Below are positions 39,106 through 49,529 of a stretch of 64,000 bases of DNA, piece after piece. Each line of letters opens with the position of its first letter. Positions within the stretch are counted from its first letter, which is position 1. Location of the stretch: NCBI RefSeq assembly GCF_029227915.1, contig NC_079887.1:7068001-7132000 (forward strand), in the 5' to 3' direction. The translations under genes were made by a program, and so were the position numbers. This stretch comes from Hydractinia symbiolongicarpus (Eukaryota; Cnidaria; Hydrozoa; Anthoathecata; Hydractiniidae). Under the pieces are notes generated by a model that worked only from the letters and a program-made list of their open reading frames with translations, was not told where the DNA came from and searched no databases.

Positions 39106-39280
39106 GTACTTGAATCACAGGGTACACAATCACAGGGCGAACTGTTAAGACACCCTGCTCGTTATCTTCTACACAAATTGCGTCATCGCAGGGCGAACTG
39201 AGATACCCTAACTTTGCATAAACTTGTATATGTATATATTTTTCGATACACGCCCTATAACCTTTTGTTGTTGGACTTTC
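39106..39280 (+). other. Gypsy 3' non-coding region
   Basis: Between the stop codon and the polypurine tract lie diverged repeats of 'atcacagggcgaact' (around 39114, 39130 and 39184). No further ORF, such as an envelope gene, is present. Confidence 0.6.
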
Positions 39281-39294
39281 AGGGGGGAGGGAGA
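39281..39294 (+). promoter_or_regulatory. Polypurine tract AGGGGGGAGGGAGA
   Basis: Fourteen purines in a row directly before the 3' LTR start TAGAGAG, the position where plus-strand DNA synthesis is primed in LTR retrotransposons. It independently supports the LTR boundary. Confidence 0.85.
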
Positions 39295-39410
39295 TAGAGA
39301 GTTATATATATTTAGTAGGTGTAACATGTATTATATTTCCTTTCTTGTATTCTAGATCAAACATTACGAATATCTATATATACTAACTAAATGGTGAACG
39401 TGCCTATCTA
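39295..39410 (+). repeat. Gypsy 3' LTR, complete, 116 bp
   Basis: Runs from TAGAGAG to CTATCTA. Its first 14 bases match 28613-28626 and its last 88 match 34096-34183. The middle 14 bases (39309-39322) are missing from the 5' copy, where the LINE inserted. It is unusually short for a Gypsy LTR. Confidence 0.85.
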
Positions 39411-39415
39411 CTGAT
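39411..39415. repeat. Target site duplication CTGAT, right copy
   Basis: Directly follows the 3' LTR and matches 28608-28612. Confidence 0.75.
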
Positions 39416-39700
39416 GCAAACCTATAATCCTTTTAAAATTGAGCTGACTATCTGCCGAAAGAACTGCCTCACTAACTTTCCAATTTCCAGCTTTTAAATC
39501 TGGTACGCACTTAGACACACAAGGGTCGACAGAATCTTCTAGTAACAGATGTCCACTGATTTTGGCAGATTTGAGAACAGATGCAAGACTTTTCAGGGGA
39601 AGATGTATGATGAATGATGTCGTTTTAACCATTTCCTAATGAAAACAGAAAATCTTTGTTCTAGTTTTGTGATAGTAAATAGAGAAACTTCATAAATAAG
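39411..39700 (-). pseudogene. Older HERO-like LINE, upstream fragment
   Basis: The minus frame reads RFSVFIRKWLK, then PLKSLASVLKSAKISGHLLL and DLKAGNWKVSEAVL, co-linear with residues about 680-775 of the intact HERO-like ORF. It ends at the Gypsy 3' boundary. After removal of the insert and one CTGAT it joins 28130-28612 in frame, so both are one older copy. Its 5' side is cut by the dispersed repeat at 39697. Confidence 0.8.
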
Positions 39701-39810
39701 AAAATAATTTACAGAGGTGGCAAGCCACCGCAATGATGAACTCAACCTGTTAGGTCTTTGGAAACAAGCTAGAGGTTGTACTCCTCTAGAGAATATGCCT
39801 CTAAAAGTTT
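39697..39810 (+). repeat. Short dispersed repeat, copy similar to 23132-23240
   Basis: Starts 'gaaaataatttacagaggtgg' and shares 'gcaatgatgaactcaacctg' and 'ctcctctagagaa' with the 23-kb copy. It interrupts the older HERO-like fragment. No coding capacity. Confidence 0.6.
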
Positions 39811-39855
39811 AAGAGGCATATTCTCTAAAACTTTTAGAGAATATGCCTCTAAAAC
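39788..39855. repeat. Three alternating copies of AGAGAATATGCCTCT forming hairpins
   Basis: AGAGAATATGCCTCT appears forward at 39788, reversed near 39812 and forward again near 39836. Neighbouring copies form near-perfect hairpins. Confidence 0.7.
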
Positions 39856-40215
39856 TTTCTCTAAAATTTTTCTTATATATTGTAGTTTGAACACGTCATT
39901 ACAAGCATCAGAGTGTGAGCGAAACTTTTTTTTTGGTTAGCCCTACAATGTATAAATCTCAAGACTGCGTTAAAATTCTACCTTCCGTTGACAGAGTGTA
40001 TTTTATCGTTCCTCCTTTTTTAAATATATAAAAATTAAATATGAAGGATGGAATTGGGTGAGTATATAAAGCCTGCAGGGACAACGGAGTGCGTTCTTGG
40101 AGCTGACAAGCGGAGTTAGAAGTTAAAGCCCTGTTTTGCTACACGATTTTGTCAAACCATTCATTTGTCCAGGTTTGGCGCTCAAGGCAAGATTATCGTA
40201 ATGCATGGACTCACG
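39856..40215. other. Spacer without recognised genes
   Basis: AT-rich sequence between the dispersed repeat and the tail of LINE D. A 'gtatataaag' TATA-like site occurs near 40060, but I see no ORF to assign to it. Confidence 0.4.
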
Positions 40216-40525
40216 GATAGATAGATAGATAGATATTTTATTTATCAATAGCAGTTATATATATACAATTAAAATTAAAAGAAAATAAATATAAAGAAAA
40301 AGAAAATAAATATCATAATTAGTCAGGGTAACAAAATTAAAATATATAATGCTATTGAAGGGAGACCATACCTAATAGCATAAAGCTAAGGCAAAGGGTA
40401 TGGCCACCCTTGGACAATTACAGTAAACGATACGAGACGCACAAAACAACACACACATAAAAGTGGGTCAAATGATAAACAACCATGCGGGAAACAAATG
40501 GCCAAGTCTGACAATTCAGGAAGGA

Positions 40526-43500
40526 TTAGTAAGAGGAAACAAAGTACTTTTTCAGATCACTTCTAAGATTAAAATAATCAAGGGAGACAAATTTTCTAGT
40601 CATTAAAGACTGCAATTTATTCCAGGAATTAATGGCATTAAATCTAATTGAGTTTTTACCAAAAGAAATAGTATTAAAGGTAGGGAGATTGATCAAACCA
40701 ATTTTCTCTGCCCGAGTGCCTTGAGCATGGGTGAAGTCAACCGCAAATGTATTAAGGATAGAAGCAGGCAATTTTTCATGAAATAGTTTATGTAAAAATA
40801 GAATATTGTGACATTTGACAATATCAGAGAATTTGAGGAGCTCAAGATTACCATACAGGTGACTGGATGATGCTCTTCGAGATTCAAAAGACATGAGTCT
40901 AATAGCAAAATTTTGCAAAACAGTAATACGATTAACATCAAGACTGTTTGGCTGACCCCAAATTTGATTACAATATTGCAAGTGTGAATGAAAAATGGCA
41001 TAGTAAACTAGAATAAGAACATTTAAAGGCACAAAGTGACGAAGTTTAGCTAAAGCTCCATTGGCCCTCTTGAGCTTGGCAACAGTATCATTGATCTGAG
41101 ACTTCCAGCTTAAATCAGAATCTAATAGAACACCAAGATATTTAATACAATTACTAGGTATAAGCCTTTTACCATTGATAAAAAGCCTAAAATCGTAATT
41201 AAGAGGTTTCCGTGTATGTTTAAAAACAATGTACTCAGTCTTACTAGCATTAAGAGAAATTTTATTGGCATTGAGCCAATGGCAAAGAAGCTTGAGGTCA
41301 AAATTCATTTGTTTGGCCAGTTGTTTCAAAGATTTACTGAAGTTTAAGAGATTGGTGTCATCAGCAAAGTGATGCACCAAAGAAAAATTAATTGAACAAT
41401 GCAGGTCGTTAATATAAATTAAAAATAAAAGAGGTCCTAAAACAGAGCCCTGAGGGACACCATGCCTGATAAGATTACTAGTTGATATATTTCCATTGAT
41501 GGATACAAACTGTTGACGTCCTGTTAAGTAAGACTTAAATAGTGAGAGTGGGGTACCACGAATTCCATAGTGAAAAAGCTTTTTAAGCAAAATTTCATGA
41601 TCAACCGTATCAAAAGCCTTTTGAAGATCAATGAACACTCCACATGCATAATTTCCTTTATCAAGAGCATCCATAATTTTTTGAGAGATGTTCAGAAGTG
41701 TTTGAGAAGTCGAGTAATTTTTCCTAAAGCCAAATTGATGCTTGTAGAGGGCGTTGTTTGCTTCGAGAAAACCATACACTCGTTTGTATATGATTTTTTC
41801 ATATATTTTATCAATATTTGAGAGTAAGGATATAGGTCGGTAATTTGTTAATTCTAATTTGGACCCTTTTTTATAAATAGGGATGGTCTTGGCAGTTTTT
41901 AGGTTTGTAGGAAAAATACCAGTTGTGAAAGACAAATTAATAAGTTTTGAAAGTGGTATAGATAATTCAGATTTAACAAGAGTTAAAATATGGGCAGGAA
42001 TACTGAATGGCCCAGAAGATTTACCAGGGTCAAGGGAAGAAATGCAATGCAGAACTTCTAAATCATCAGTTGGTGAAAGAAACATCGAATTAGAAGTAGA
42101 ATTTTTTAGAAAAGAGGAGAAATGTTTTCGAGTGAACGGGATATTCATTCTGATGTTATCTGCAATTGAAGCAAAGTAATCATTAAAAGAATTAGCAATT
42201 GTCACTGGATCAGTTACAACAGAGTTATTAATGTTCATACAGGTGGGAGAAGCAGAAACAGAAGAACGAACAGAAATAATATTTTTAACCCCTTTCCAAA
42301 TATTGCCAATATTTTTTTGGTTATTGCTAAAATATTTATTGAGGAAATTACTCTTACTCATTCTACATAGAGATACAATTTTGTTGCGGTACTTTTTAAA
42401 ACTCTCTAGCAAGGAAGACTTTAAAAGTGGATCTTTCTCTCTTAAAAAGCATTTATGCAGATGGTCTCTTTTGATTATTGAGGTAAGGATACCATTAGTA
42501 ATCCAAGGATTGGATTTTTTTTTTCTTTTTTTGTTGCATGTTTTTTTTAGAGGAGCATGATTGACCAATAGACTGTTGATACAATTGTAAAAATTGTTAA
42601 ACGATAAGTTGGGATCATCTACATTCAATTGTAGGATATCATCCCAATTTTTATTGTGAAGTTCGGTGAGAAAGTCATTGTGATGAAATTTCTTCCAATC
42701 ATGAACAAATATATCATCAGAGGTGTGCAAAGGATTGATTGCAGACAAGTTTTTTAAGACTAAGAACTGAGGGAAATGGTCAGATATTGAACTTATAATA
42801 TTACCAGACACAGTGTCCCACTTGGCTGAACTAAAATAAATATTATCAATAATCGTGCTAGAAACTTCAGTAACTCTTGTGGGAAGAATTATATGCGGGA
42901 GTAAGTTAAATTGCGAAGTAATATCGATGTAATCGGACACTTCTTTGACTGTTTCAGACTTTAGAAGGTCAATATTAAAGTCTCCAAGGAGGAAGATAGA
43001 CTTGTTATCTGAAGACGCTTTCTCAAGAAGAGGCAATAAAAAATGATTGTTGAACTCATCAACAGACATCGAGGGATGTCTGTAGATGCATCCAACAATC
43101 ATGTTTCTATCTTTGGCCCGTATAATTTCAATGAATTTAGATTCAAGCTCCTTGCTTTTATATGCAAGAGTATCCAGGTCGGGACGTTCAATAAATTGCA
43201 AGTGATTAGGGATGTACAAAAGAGCACCACCCTTTTCACCTTCAGTAGGTGTGTGCGTGAAGGAATAACCCGATAGATCGCAGTTAATAGGTGGGATTTT
43301 AGTCTGGAATTTGGTCTCAGTGATACCAATAACACTGAAGTCATGCCCAAGTTGACCTAACAGAATCTTTAGTTCATCAATATGTTTAGACAGAGAGGCG
43401 ATATTCATATGAAAAAGGGAGAATTTATCAGAATTAACTTGAAGGGCAGAGAATTCAATTGGATCGTAATATTTGCAGTTGACACCACCCATGGTTTCAG

Positions 43501-43795
43501 GATGGGGGACCTCGTTGATTTCAATAGAGTTGAGCTGGGAGAGAAACCTTTTCATTTCCATAGAGGAAAGACTCTTGTCATAAACTAAGGGGGGAGTTGT
43601 TGAGCCAAAGGGGAGAATTTTGTTGATACATTTACAACAGAACCAAAGTTCATCAGAGTTTTGGAGAGATATATAATCATCAGCATTGAGACCATTGCAT
43701 TTAATATGAATCCAGAATTTACAAATATCACACTGAATAGCCTTATGATTTGAATTAACAGACTTTCCACAGACACCACACGGAAAATTTATCAT
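40526..43795 (-). CDS. LINE D ORF2: PHD finger, APE endonuclease, reverse transcriptase
   Basis: 1089 aa, uninterrupted. The N-terminus is a PHD-type cluster CGVCGKSVN, CDICKFWIHIKCN and CCKC (residues about 6-55). APE has FHMNIASLSKHIDEL, IGITETKFQ, GGALLYIP, YRHPSM, FLLGDFNIDLL and SDHFPQFLV. RT has YRPISLLSNIDKIYEKIIY, FIDLQKAFDTVDHEILL, GVPQGSVLGPLLFLIYINDL and catalytic HHFADDTNLL (about residue 811). The end region is YAIFHSHLQYCNQIWG. All catalytic motifs are present, so this copy may be active. The PHD finger could bind chromatin or RNA; that is inference. Confidence 0.88.
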   Translation of the reverse strand: MINFPCGVCGKSVNSNHKAIQCDICKFWIHIKCNGLNADDYISLQNSDELWFCCKCINKILPFGSTTPPLVYDKSLSSMEMKRFLSQLNSIEINEVPHPETMGGVNCKYYDPIEFSALQVNSDKFSLFHMNIASLSKHIDELKILLGQLGHDFSVIGITETKFQTKIPPINCDLSGYSFTHTPTEGEKGGALLYIPNHLQFIERPDLDTLAYKSKELESKFIEIIRAKDRNMIVGCIYRHPSMSVDEFNNHFLLPLLEKASSDNKSIFLLGDFNIDLLKSETVKEVSDYIDITSQFNLLPHIILPTRVTEVSSTIIDNIYFSSAKWDTVSGNIISSISDHFPQFLVLKNLSAINPLHTSDDIFVHDWKKFHHNDFLTELHNKNWDDILQLNVDDPNLSFNNFYNCINSLLVNHAPLKKTCNKKRKKKSNPWITNGILTSIIKRDHLHKCFLREKDPLLKSSLLESFKKYRNKIVSLCRMSKSNFLNKYFSNNQKNIGNIWKGVKNIISVRSSVSASPTCMNINNSVVTDPVTIANSFNDYFASIADNIRMNIPFTRKHFSSFLKNSTSNSMFLSPTDDLEVLHCISSLDPGKSSGPFSIPAHILTLVKSELSIPLSKLINLSFTTGIFPTNLKTAKTIPIYKKGSKLELTNYRPISLLSNIDKIYEKIIYKRVYGFLEANNALYKHQFGFRKNYSTSQTLLNISQKIMDALDKGNYACGVFIDLQKAFDTVDHEILLKKLFHYGIRGTPLSLFKSYLTGRQQFVSINGNISTSNLIRHGVPQGSVLGPLLFLIYINDLHCSINFSLVHHFADDTNLLNFSKSLKQLAKQMNFDLKLLCHWLNANKISLNASKTEYIVFKHTRKPLNYDFRLFINGKRLIPSNCIKYLGVLLDSDLSWKSQINDTVAKLKRANGALAKLRHFVPLNVLILVYYAIFHSHLQYCNQIWGQPNSLDVNRITVLQNFAIRLMSFESRRASSSHLYGNLELLKFSDIVKCHNILFLHKLFHEKLPASILNTFAVDFTHAQGTRAEKIGLINLPTFNTISFGKNSIRFNAINSWNKLQSLMTRKFVSLDYFNLRSDLKKYFVSSY

Positions 43796-44132
43796 TTTTA
43801 AGTGAACACACAGAACATAAAAATATCACACAAAAATTATCAACAAGCCTATAGAAACAAGATAATCACGTATGAGAGCAGACGAAAACAAGCAGGAAAT
43901 GACACAACACACAAAATGACAATGGGATGTGTCAAAAGATGTGTTTAGCGTTTCAAAAGCTAGACAAGATGATAAACTACAGGGGAGTGAAAATTGATAT
44001 TTATGACCGATTCAGCAAGCAAGCGCGCAAAAATAAATAAATAAATAAATTATTAAATCGAGTGAACGAAAAAAAAAAAAAAAAAAAAAACGCCTTTTTT
44101 TGGCGCGAAAAAGACACGTTTAAAAATTTACC

Positions 44133-44906
44133 TTATTCCAAGGAAACATCGTCATAATAATAATCTAAGTCGCTTACGTGAAAAATTTTAAAAGGTTCAT
44201 CTGTTATATTTGGTTTAATAAAAACATTACCCTTCCAAGACCAAGATGATGCAATTCTACCTTCGTGATATAATTGACTGCTCATTCCCAACAGGGCTTT
44301 ATAAGCTGGGCAAAGATTATCTGAAATAACAACTTTACGATGATTTACACTGTCTTTCAACTTTTTACGGTTTTCGAGCGCTTTTTCAGCCTTTTTCCTG
44401 TTGACGAACCTAACTATAGTGCGCTTTGGAAATTTCGAGTCTCTTTCCCTCTTTGACTTTGGTAGGCGATGACAAGCCTCAATTTCGTTACAATCACAGT
44501 TAACACCGATTTCCTGAAGAATGCTTATTACCTTTGCTTCGAGATTTCGATCAGCGATATCATCTGATATGCCAATGATTTCCAGATTATTTCTTCTGGA
44601 GTATTGGTCCTGGGCGTTAATCTTCATTTCAAGGTTAATTTGAGATTCGTAAATTTCGTCGTTTTCCTTTTCAAGTAATCTAATTCTTTTTTTCATATTT
44701 TTGTTGTCGTCGAGAATTCGTTTAAGAACATTATTTTTGATTTCATCTACGCTGTCTTTTATTTCTTTCAGCCCAACCTTTTCTTTCACTTCATCCTGAA
44801 CTTTTATCAAAAATTGAACCAAATCTGGCTTTGTGAATTTATCAATTTGTGATTTAGATTTTCCCACAATGTCACTTAAGTTGGCAAGTGTAAAAGACGA
44901 AGCCAT
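44133..44906 (-). CDS. LINE D ORF1: coiled coil and RNA-binding-like protein
   Basis: 257 aa. A helical start is followed by a long coiled coil (residues about 50-100, with MKKRIRLLEKENDEIYESQI), then an RRM-like half with NNLEIIGI and IEACHRLPKSK plus RTIVRFVNRKKAE. This is the L1-ORF1p-like (transposase_22-type) arrangement of a trimerising coil and nucleic-acid chaperone. It lies upstream of ORF2 in the same orientation. Open throughout. Confidence 0.7.
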   Translation of the reverse strand: MASSFTLANLSDIVGKSKSQIDKFTKPDLVQFLIKVQDEVKEKVGLKEIKDSVDEIKNNVLKRILDDNKNMKKRIRLLEKENDEIYESQINLEMKINAQDQYSRRNNLEIIGISDDIADRNLEAKVISILQEIGVNCDCNEIEACHRLPKSKRERDSKFPKRTIVRFVNRKKAEKALENRKKLKDSVNHRKVVISDNLCPAYKALLGMSSQLYHEGRIASSWSWKGNVFIKPNITDEPFKIFHVSDLDYYYDDVSLE

Positions 44907-45189
44907 TATATCTTTATTTGAAATTAACTATTTATTTATTTAAGTTTATTATTCTAATCACTCCCCGTTGTAGATAGAGAAGTTTTACACGGTCCCGATA
45001 TTTACTTGCGCACGCATCTAAGTGATTACGCCATGCCCGATGCGCGCGCAGAAATGGAGGTAAAAATGTTAGCAAACTAAGCGGAAAAGTTATGAAATGA
45101 AACTACTCTTATTTTATTTCAATTCCCAAAATCCCAAACTTTAAATATTGGCAAAATAAATATTGATGATCGTGAACATCAAATCAGAA

Positions 45190-45775
45190 AGTTTGACCCC
45201 GATATAAATCTTGTTAGCAGGTGCACAAAGTGCCGACGCTTGACCATTTAACGTCACTATGTAAGAAACAAAGCAGATGTGCCCGATGTTCGTCAGAAAA
45301 CTGCGAAGGTACCTGCACAAACGGCGAAAGAAAATGTGCAAACTGCAATGGCCCTCATAGCGCAGCTTACAAGGGCTGCCCTGAATATCAGCGGAGGTTA
45401 AAATCAAAAAAAGAATTCGAAAAAATAAAATCCTACGCAGACGTAATAAAAAATACAAAAATTAAATTAAGAGAGGAACTACAAAAACAAGAAAAAAGTG
45501 TGGTGGAAGAAATCAAAATTATAAAAAAAAACCAAGAAGAACAAAGAAATATCATCTGTATAACTCCACTCAATCTGGCAGCTATTATAACAGATAGTAT
45601 CACGAGATCTAAAACTGTACATACTGCTTTGGAGGTCCTTGAAACGGTAACTAAAGTAATTAACCGCTACTATAAGCTTGACCTCCCTCCCACCGACATT
45701 TCAAAAAAACTTTCACGTACACCCACCAAAACACCACAACCCACCAAACAAACTTTTCAATATCCAAATGAATGA
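45190..45775 (+). pseudogene. LINE F ORF1 C-terminus with zinc knuckles
   Basis: The reading passes through CTKCRR, then (shifted frame) CARCSSENCEGTC and CANCNGPHSAAYKGCPEYQR. These are knuckles of the type that close Jockey/I ORF1 (Gag-like) proteins. A Lys/Glu-rich helix and a Pro/Thr-rich end follow. The N-terminal part is not recognisable. The end of this frame overlaps the ORF2 start at 45768. Confidence 0.6.
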
Positions 45776-48124
45776 TCACCTCAAAATTTCCCACGTAAAT
45801 GTGAGAGGACGCTTATCTAAACAGGGAGAAATCGAGACTTTCCTGTACGAAAATCACATTGACATTCTCGCCATCAATGAAATCCTACTCCAACCACATA
45901 AAAATATTAGGATAAAGAACTATGATATAGTGCGGAAAGACAGGGGAAAAGCCGGTGGTGGTGTTGCCATATTAGTAAGAAAAGGTATAGTCCACGAAAT
46001 AGTTACTCTAAAACATACTCAAACCTCAGACAACGAGTCAACGTCAATCTAAATAACATTCCAAAATAAACTGATACAAGTGACGTCTTTTTATGCTCCT
46101 ACCGGAAACATAAATGCTGATTACTTTGACAACATATGCAAAGAAAACCCCTCCCATATAATCCTAGGAGACTTCAACAGTAAGCATTGCGAATTCGGTA
46201 GCTCGAAGACAAATGTCAAGGGAAAACGTCTTTTCCAACTTATCGAAAAACACGATTTATTCGTTTGCAACTCCAAAGTTCCGACACATACTGATGACAA
46301 AACCCTTGCGAGTAATGTAATCGACCTAGCAATCATCTCAAACGATTTACTGTGTCATCTAAATTCTTTTAGCGTCAACGAAGACGTCGGCTCTGATCAC
46401 TTACCAATCAGCATTGAACTAGGTTCAAAAAGAAAAAAGACACAACAATACAAAGAAATAAAGTTATTTCACAAAGTTGACTGGGAAAAAATAAATAAAT
46501 CTCAAATGAGAGATATAAACACGTACAAAAGAAATATAATTGTAAAAAAAATATTGATGACAATATCAAGAACGTAAACTCTATGTTATTGAATATATAC
46601 GAGAGTATTCCAACAAAGAATGTAAACGTTTCCTCGACCCCCTTACCCCAAGAAATACGACAAAAAATAAAGGAAAAAAGAAAAATGCGAAGAAAATACA
46701 TGAAAACTCGAAACAGAGACGATAAAAATGCTTACAACCGTCTGCAAAAGGAAATAAAAAACAGTATAGCAAAAATAAAAAATAAAAATTGGAAAAAACT
46801 ATGCTGCTCAATAAACCCTTTTGCAGACAAAAACTTCTTTAAAAAATTGCAAAACCTTTTCGATCGAAATAAAAATGAAAAGAAAACAACACCAACTTTA
46901 AAACATGAAAACAAAAAATACCAAACAAACGATGAAAAATGTAAGATCTTTACTTCCCTCCTAAAAGACACCCTCTGCAACGAGAAGCTCGATTCACCTA
47001 CATACAGAGCGGACGTAAAAAAAGTTATCGAAGATGAACTGAAAAACGATAAATCTGATCCCTCTGACTACCCAAACTGTGAAGAAAACATTTCCCGCGA
47101 GGATATAGTAACCATCATAAATGACATTGACCCTAAAAAAGCAAGTGGCCCAGATAAAATCAGAAACAAACTAATAAAATCCCTCAAATACAGTCTCCCA
47201 GATATCCTCCTTCCTATTTTTAATGGCTGTCTCAGCCAAGGTTATCATCCAAAAATATGGAAATCCGCATTAGTGACAATGATTCCAAAGGTGGAAAAAG
47301 ACCATAGGCTAGCAAAGAACTACAGACCTATCAACCTCCTAAGTAACTTAGGAAAATTATTAGAAAAAATTATGGCAAAAAAATTTCAAGAATGGGCAGA
47401 AACAAACAATTTGCTGAACGAAAATCAGAGTGGGTTCCGGAAACATCATTCCACTCAAGATCACATATTCAGACTTAGTCAATATGTAACACAAGGTTTT
47501 AATAGAAACAGAACCTCCACTGCCATCTTTTTGGATGTAGAGAAAGCCTTTGATAGAGTGTGGCATAGCGGACTTATATGGAAACTTCAAAAAATGAATA
47601 TCAACAAGAAAACTCTGTTTTGGATAAAAAGTTTCCTAACAAATAGAGAGATCAGGGTAGTAGTTGATGGGGTAGAAGGAATAGCATTTCATCCCAACTT
47701 TGGAGTTCCCCAAGGACGCCCTTTGAGCCCTATCCTATATATATTATTTGTTAATGACCTCCCTATCCCAACAAGCCAAGTGATCCAAACACAATTTGCG
47801 GATGACATTGCAATCTGGTTTTCCCATAAAAACACATCCCAGACTCAACTGGATAAAATAGACGAATGGTGCAATATATGGAGAGTGGGTTTAAATACTA
47901 CCAAGTCAACCCAAATAAACTTTAGGAAAAAAAGACAGAATGCATGTATGAGTTTGAAAACAAAAAATGAAAATATAGAAAAAAGATCGGAAGCCAAATT
48001 TCTTGGCGTCATCTTCGACGAATACTTCAACTTCACCGCACACATAAACAATACAATAAAAGCCATAAAACACAAAACCAGAAGATTGCACCAACTAAAT
48101 TTCCTTTATCAAGCTCTTTTCTGA
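45768..48124 (+). pseudogene. LINE F ORF2: APE endonuclease and reverse transcriptase, broken
   Basis: APE starts KISHVNVRGRLSKQGEIETF with LAINEILL and GGGVAILVRKG. A stop at 46050 interrupts it. The next frame has SFYAPTGN, IILGDFNSKH and GSDHLPISIEL. A frameshift follows near 46560. The RT frame (46583-48124, 513 codons) has NYRPINLLSNLGKLLEKIM, FLDVEKAFDRVWHSGLIW, GVPQGRPLSPILYILFVNDL and TQFADDIAIWF. The C-terminal domain is cut off. Confidence 0.75.
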
Positions 48125-48288
48125 TGTTATCTGTAAATAACGTTGCTGATTGCCACTACTTTTCTGCAATTTTCCTTCCTTGTTTGTGTACTGTCTGGTT
48201 GCAGTTGTTTTAACAGTTATGACATCTGGTCTGTGTAAAAGCCAGCTTGCACTCCTCACAACGCTTCACACTGTTCGGGAAGCCACTT

Positions 48289-49156
48289 TTATCCATTTAT
48301 GTACCAATGTATACATTTTTGATTGCACTCGCGTTGGATCAAATATATCAATAGTAGATAACATTTTTTTTGCTTGCCACTGGCGTCATTTTTCTTTAAT
48401 TTCAGCGGAGTCTTCTTTAAACCAATGTCAGATGGCTTAGTATACTTGTCATACGAAGAAGGGATGAACGCCATTAATGCATCGAAATGCTGTTTTCGCC
48501 TAGTTGAGCCCCAACGAAGCCATGTTGTCAGTTCAACATAAAAATGCTGGCATCTGAGTGCCTGTCTATACTTCCCTTGTCCATACAAGGCCTTTTCTAC
48601 TTCGCCCAAGTAGTTTTCTTTAACCTACTTCGTCAGATTTTTACTCACACATTTATCATCGGTGGTGCTTTATAGGTCGCTAAGTTTTTTTCTCAACAGC
48701 CTATGCTTTAGTTCTAACCTGTTGCTGTAAAACCGTCCATCAATTTGAAGTTTTTCTCGTGCAGACATAACTAAATATTGCCTAAATATATATATTCTGT
48801 GTTTTTAAAACCACAAGTGAAAACCAGGCATTATGACGTCCCAAATAGATTTCAAACTTGTCAACTCAATGTCAAAATATGCTTCATCGTTGGCATCTTT
48901 GCATTCTAGAGTGTTTATTTGCATACCATATATATCTGCCATTATTCTTCCAACAATTTTTTGATTGATTCCCATACTTTTCAATTTTGTTGTATCTGCT
49001 TGTTGGAGGTGTTTTGTGCACGTTGGCGATTGCGTGATCCAAACCATGTCCTACTTTCTTTATGTTGACGAGCTTTGGTTCTGCAATCACAATCTCACCA
49101 ACGAAACTTCGATAGGAATTTTGATTCTTTTTGAATTGCCACTGACTCGGGCCTAA
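48289..49156 (-). pseudogene. Fragmented conserved gene, function not recognised
   Basis: Minus-strand pieces read in order. Near 49156-48960: GPSQWQFKKNQNSYRSFVGE. In a shifted frame to 48808: INQKIVGRIMADIYGMQIN and SLKSIWDVIMPGFHLWF. Around 48770-48660: EKLQIDGRFYSNRLELKHRL. At 48610-48340: KALYGQGKYRQALRCQHFYV, then DKYTKPSDIGLKKTPLKLKK. Stops and frame changes separate them. The pieces look like real protein, but I cannot name the family; a captured or transposon-linked gene is possible. Confidence 0.4.
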
Positions 49157-49529
49157 AAACAATATTTTATTATCATCATTAAAATAAAATAAAATATAAA
49201 GTACATAGTAGGAGTTGACTTGGCAGTAGAATTTTTTTAACACAATAAATGTTGAAAAATGTACCTGGGAATGTTGGATGTTTGCCACTGTCATCAATCA
49301 GTGTCTCATTGTGTATGATGAATCAGTGAGCCACAAATTTATCTGCCATTTTATATGTTGTGTCTATGACCAACGTAGAGTTACCCCGGACAACAAAATC
49401 TGTACAGGTCATGAAGCTAAATTTTAAGACTTAACTGGTCAAGTTTATCATTGTGCGTGCACTTTGTAATTTTCATTCTTATGCTAGCCTTCTGAAAGGA
49501 GGGGAAATGACAATCTGGAAAGACAGATA

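Larger units (their letters stand above)
28613..39410 (+). mobile_element. Gypsy-type LTR retrotransposon with 116-bp LTRs, 5' LTR interrupted
   Basis: The LTR start (TAGAGAGTTATATA) is at 28613-28626 and the rest of the 5' LTR at 34096-34183. The 3' LTR is complete at 39295-39410. Termini TAGAGAG and CTATCTA are nearly inverted. CTGAT flanks both sides. A single gag-pol ORF (34228-39105) and a polypurine tract (39281-39294) complete it. The interruption 28627-34095 is a HERO-like LINE insertion. Only one mismatch separates the 88 comparable LTR bases, so the element is young. Confidence 0.8.
40216..45000 (-). mobile_element. LINE copy D (PHD-APE-RT), two open ORFs, (GATA)n tail
   Basis: Minus-strand LINE. 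ORF1 (44133-44906) and ORF2 (40526-43795) are both open. Its 3' end is a GATA/ATCT microsatellite at 40216-40236, typical of CR1-like elements. The two ORFs are separated by 337 bases holding an A-run and (AAAT)n. The 5' end is placed only roughly near 45000. No target duplication was found by eye. Confidence 0.8.
45160..48124 (+). mobile_element. LINE copy F (Jockey/I-like), degraded
   Basis: A plus-strand element with zinc-knuckle ORF1, APE endonuclease and RT. It is split by frameshifts near 45230, 46050 and 46560, and it ends abruptly after the RT at 48124 without a tail. It lies next to the 5' side of LINE D. Confidence 0.75.
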
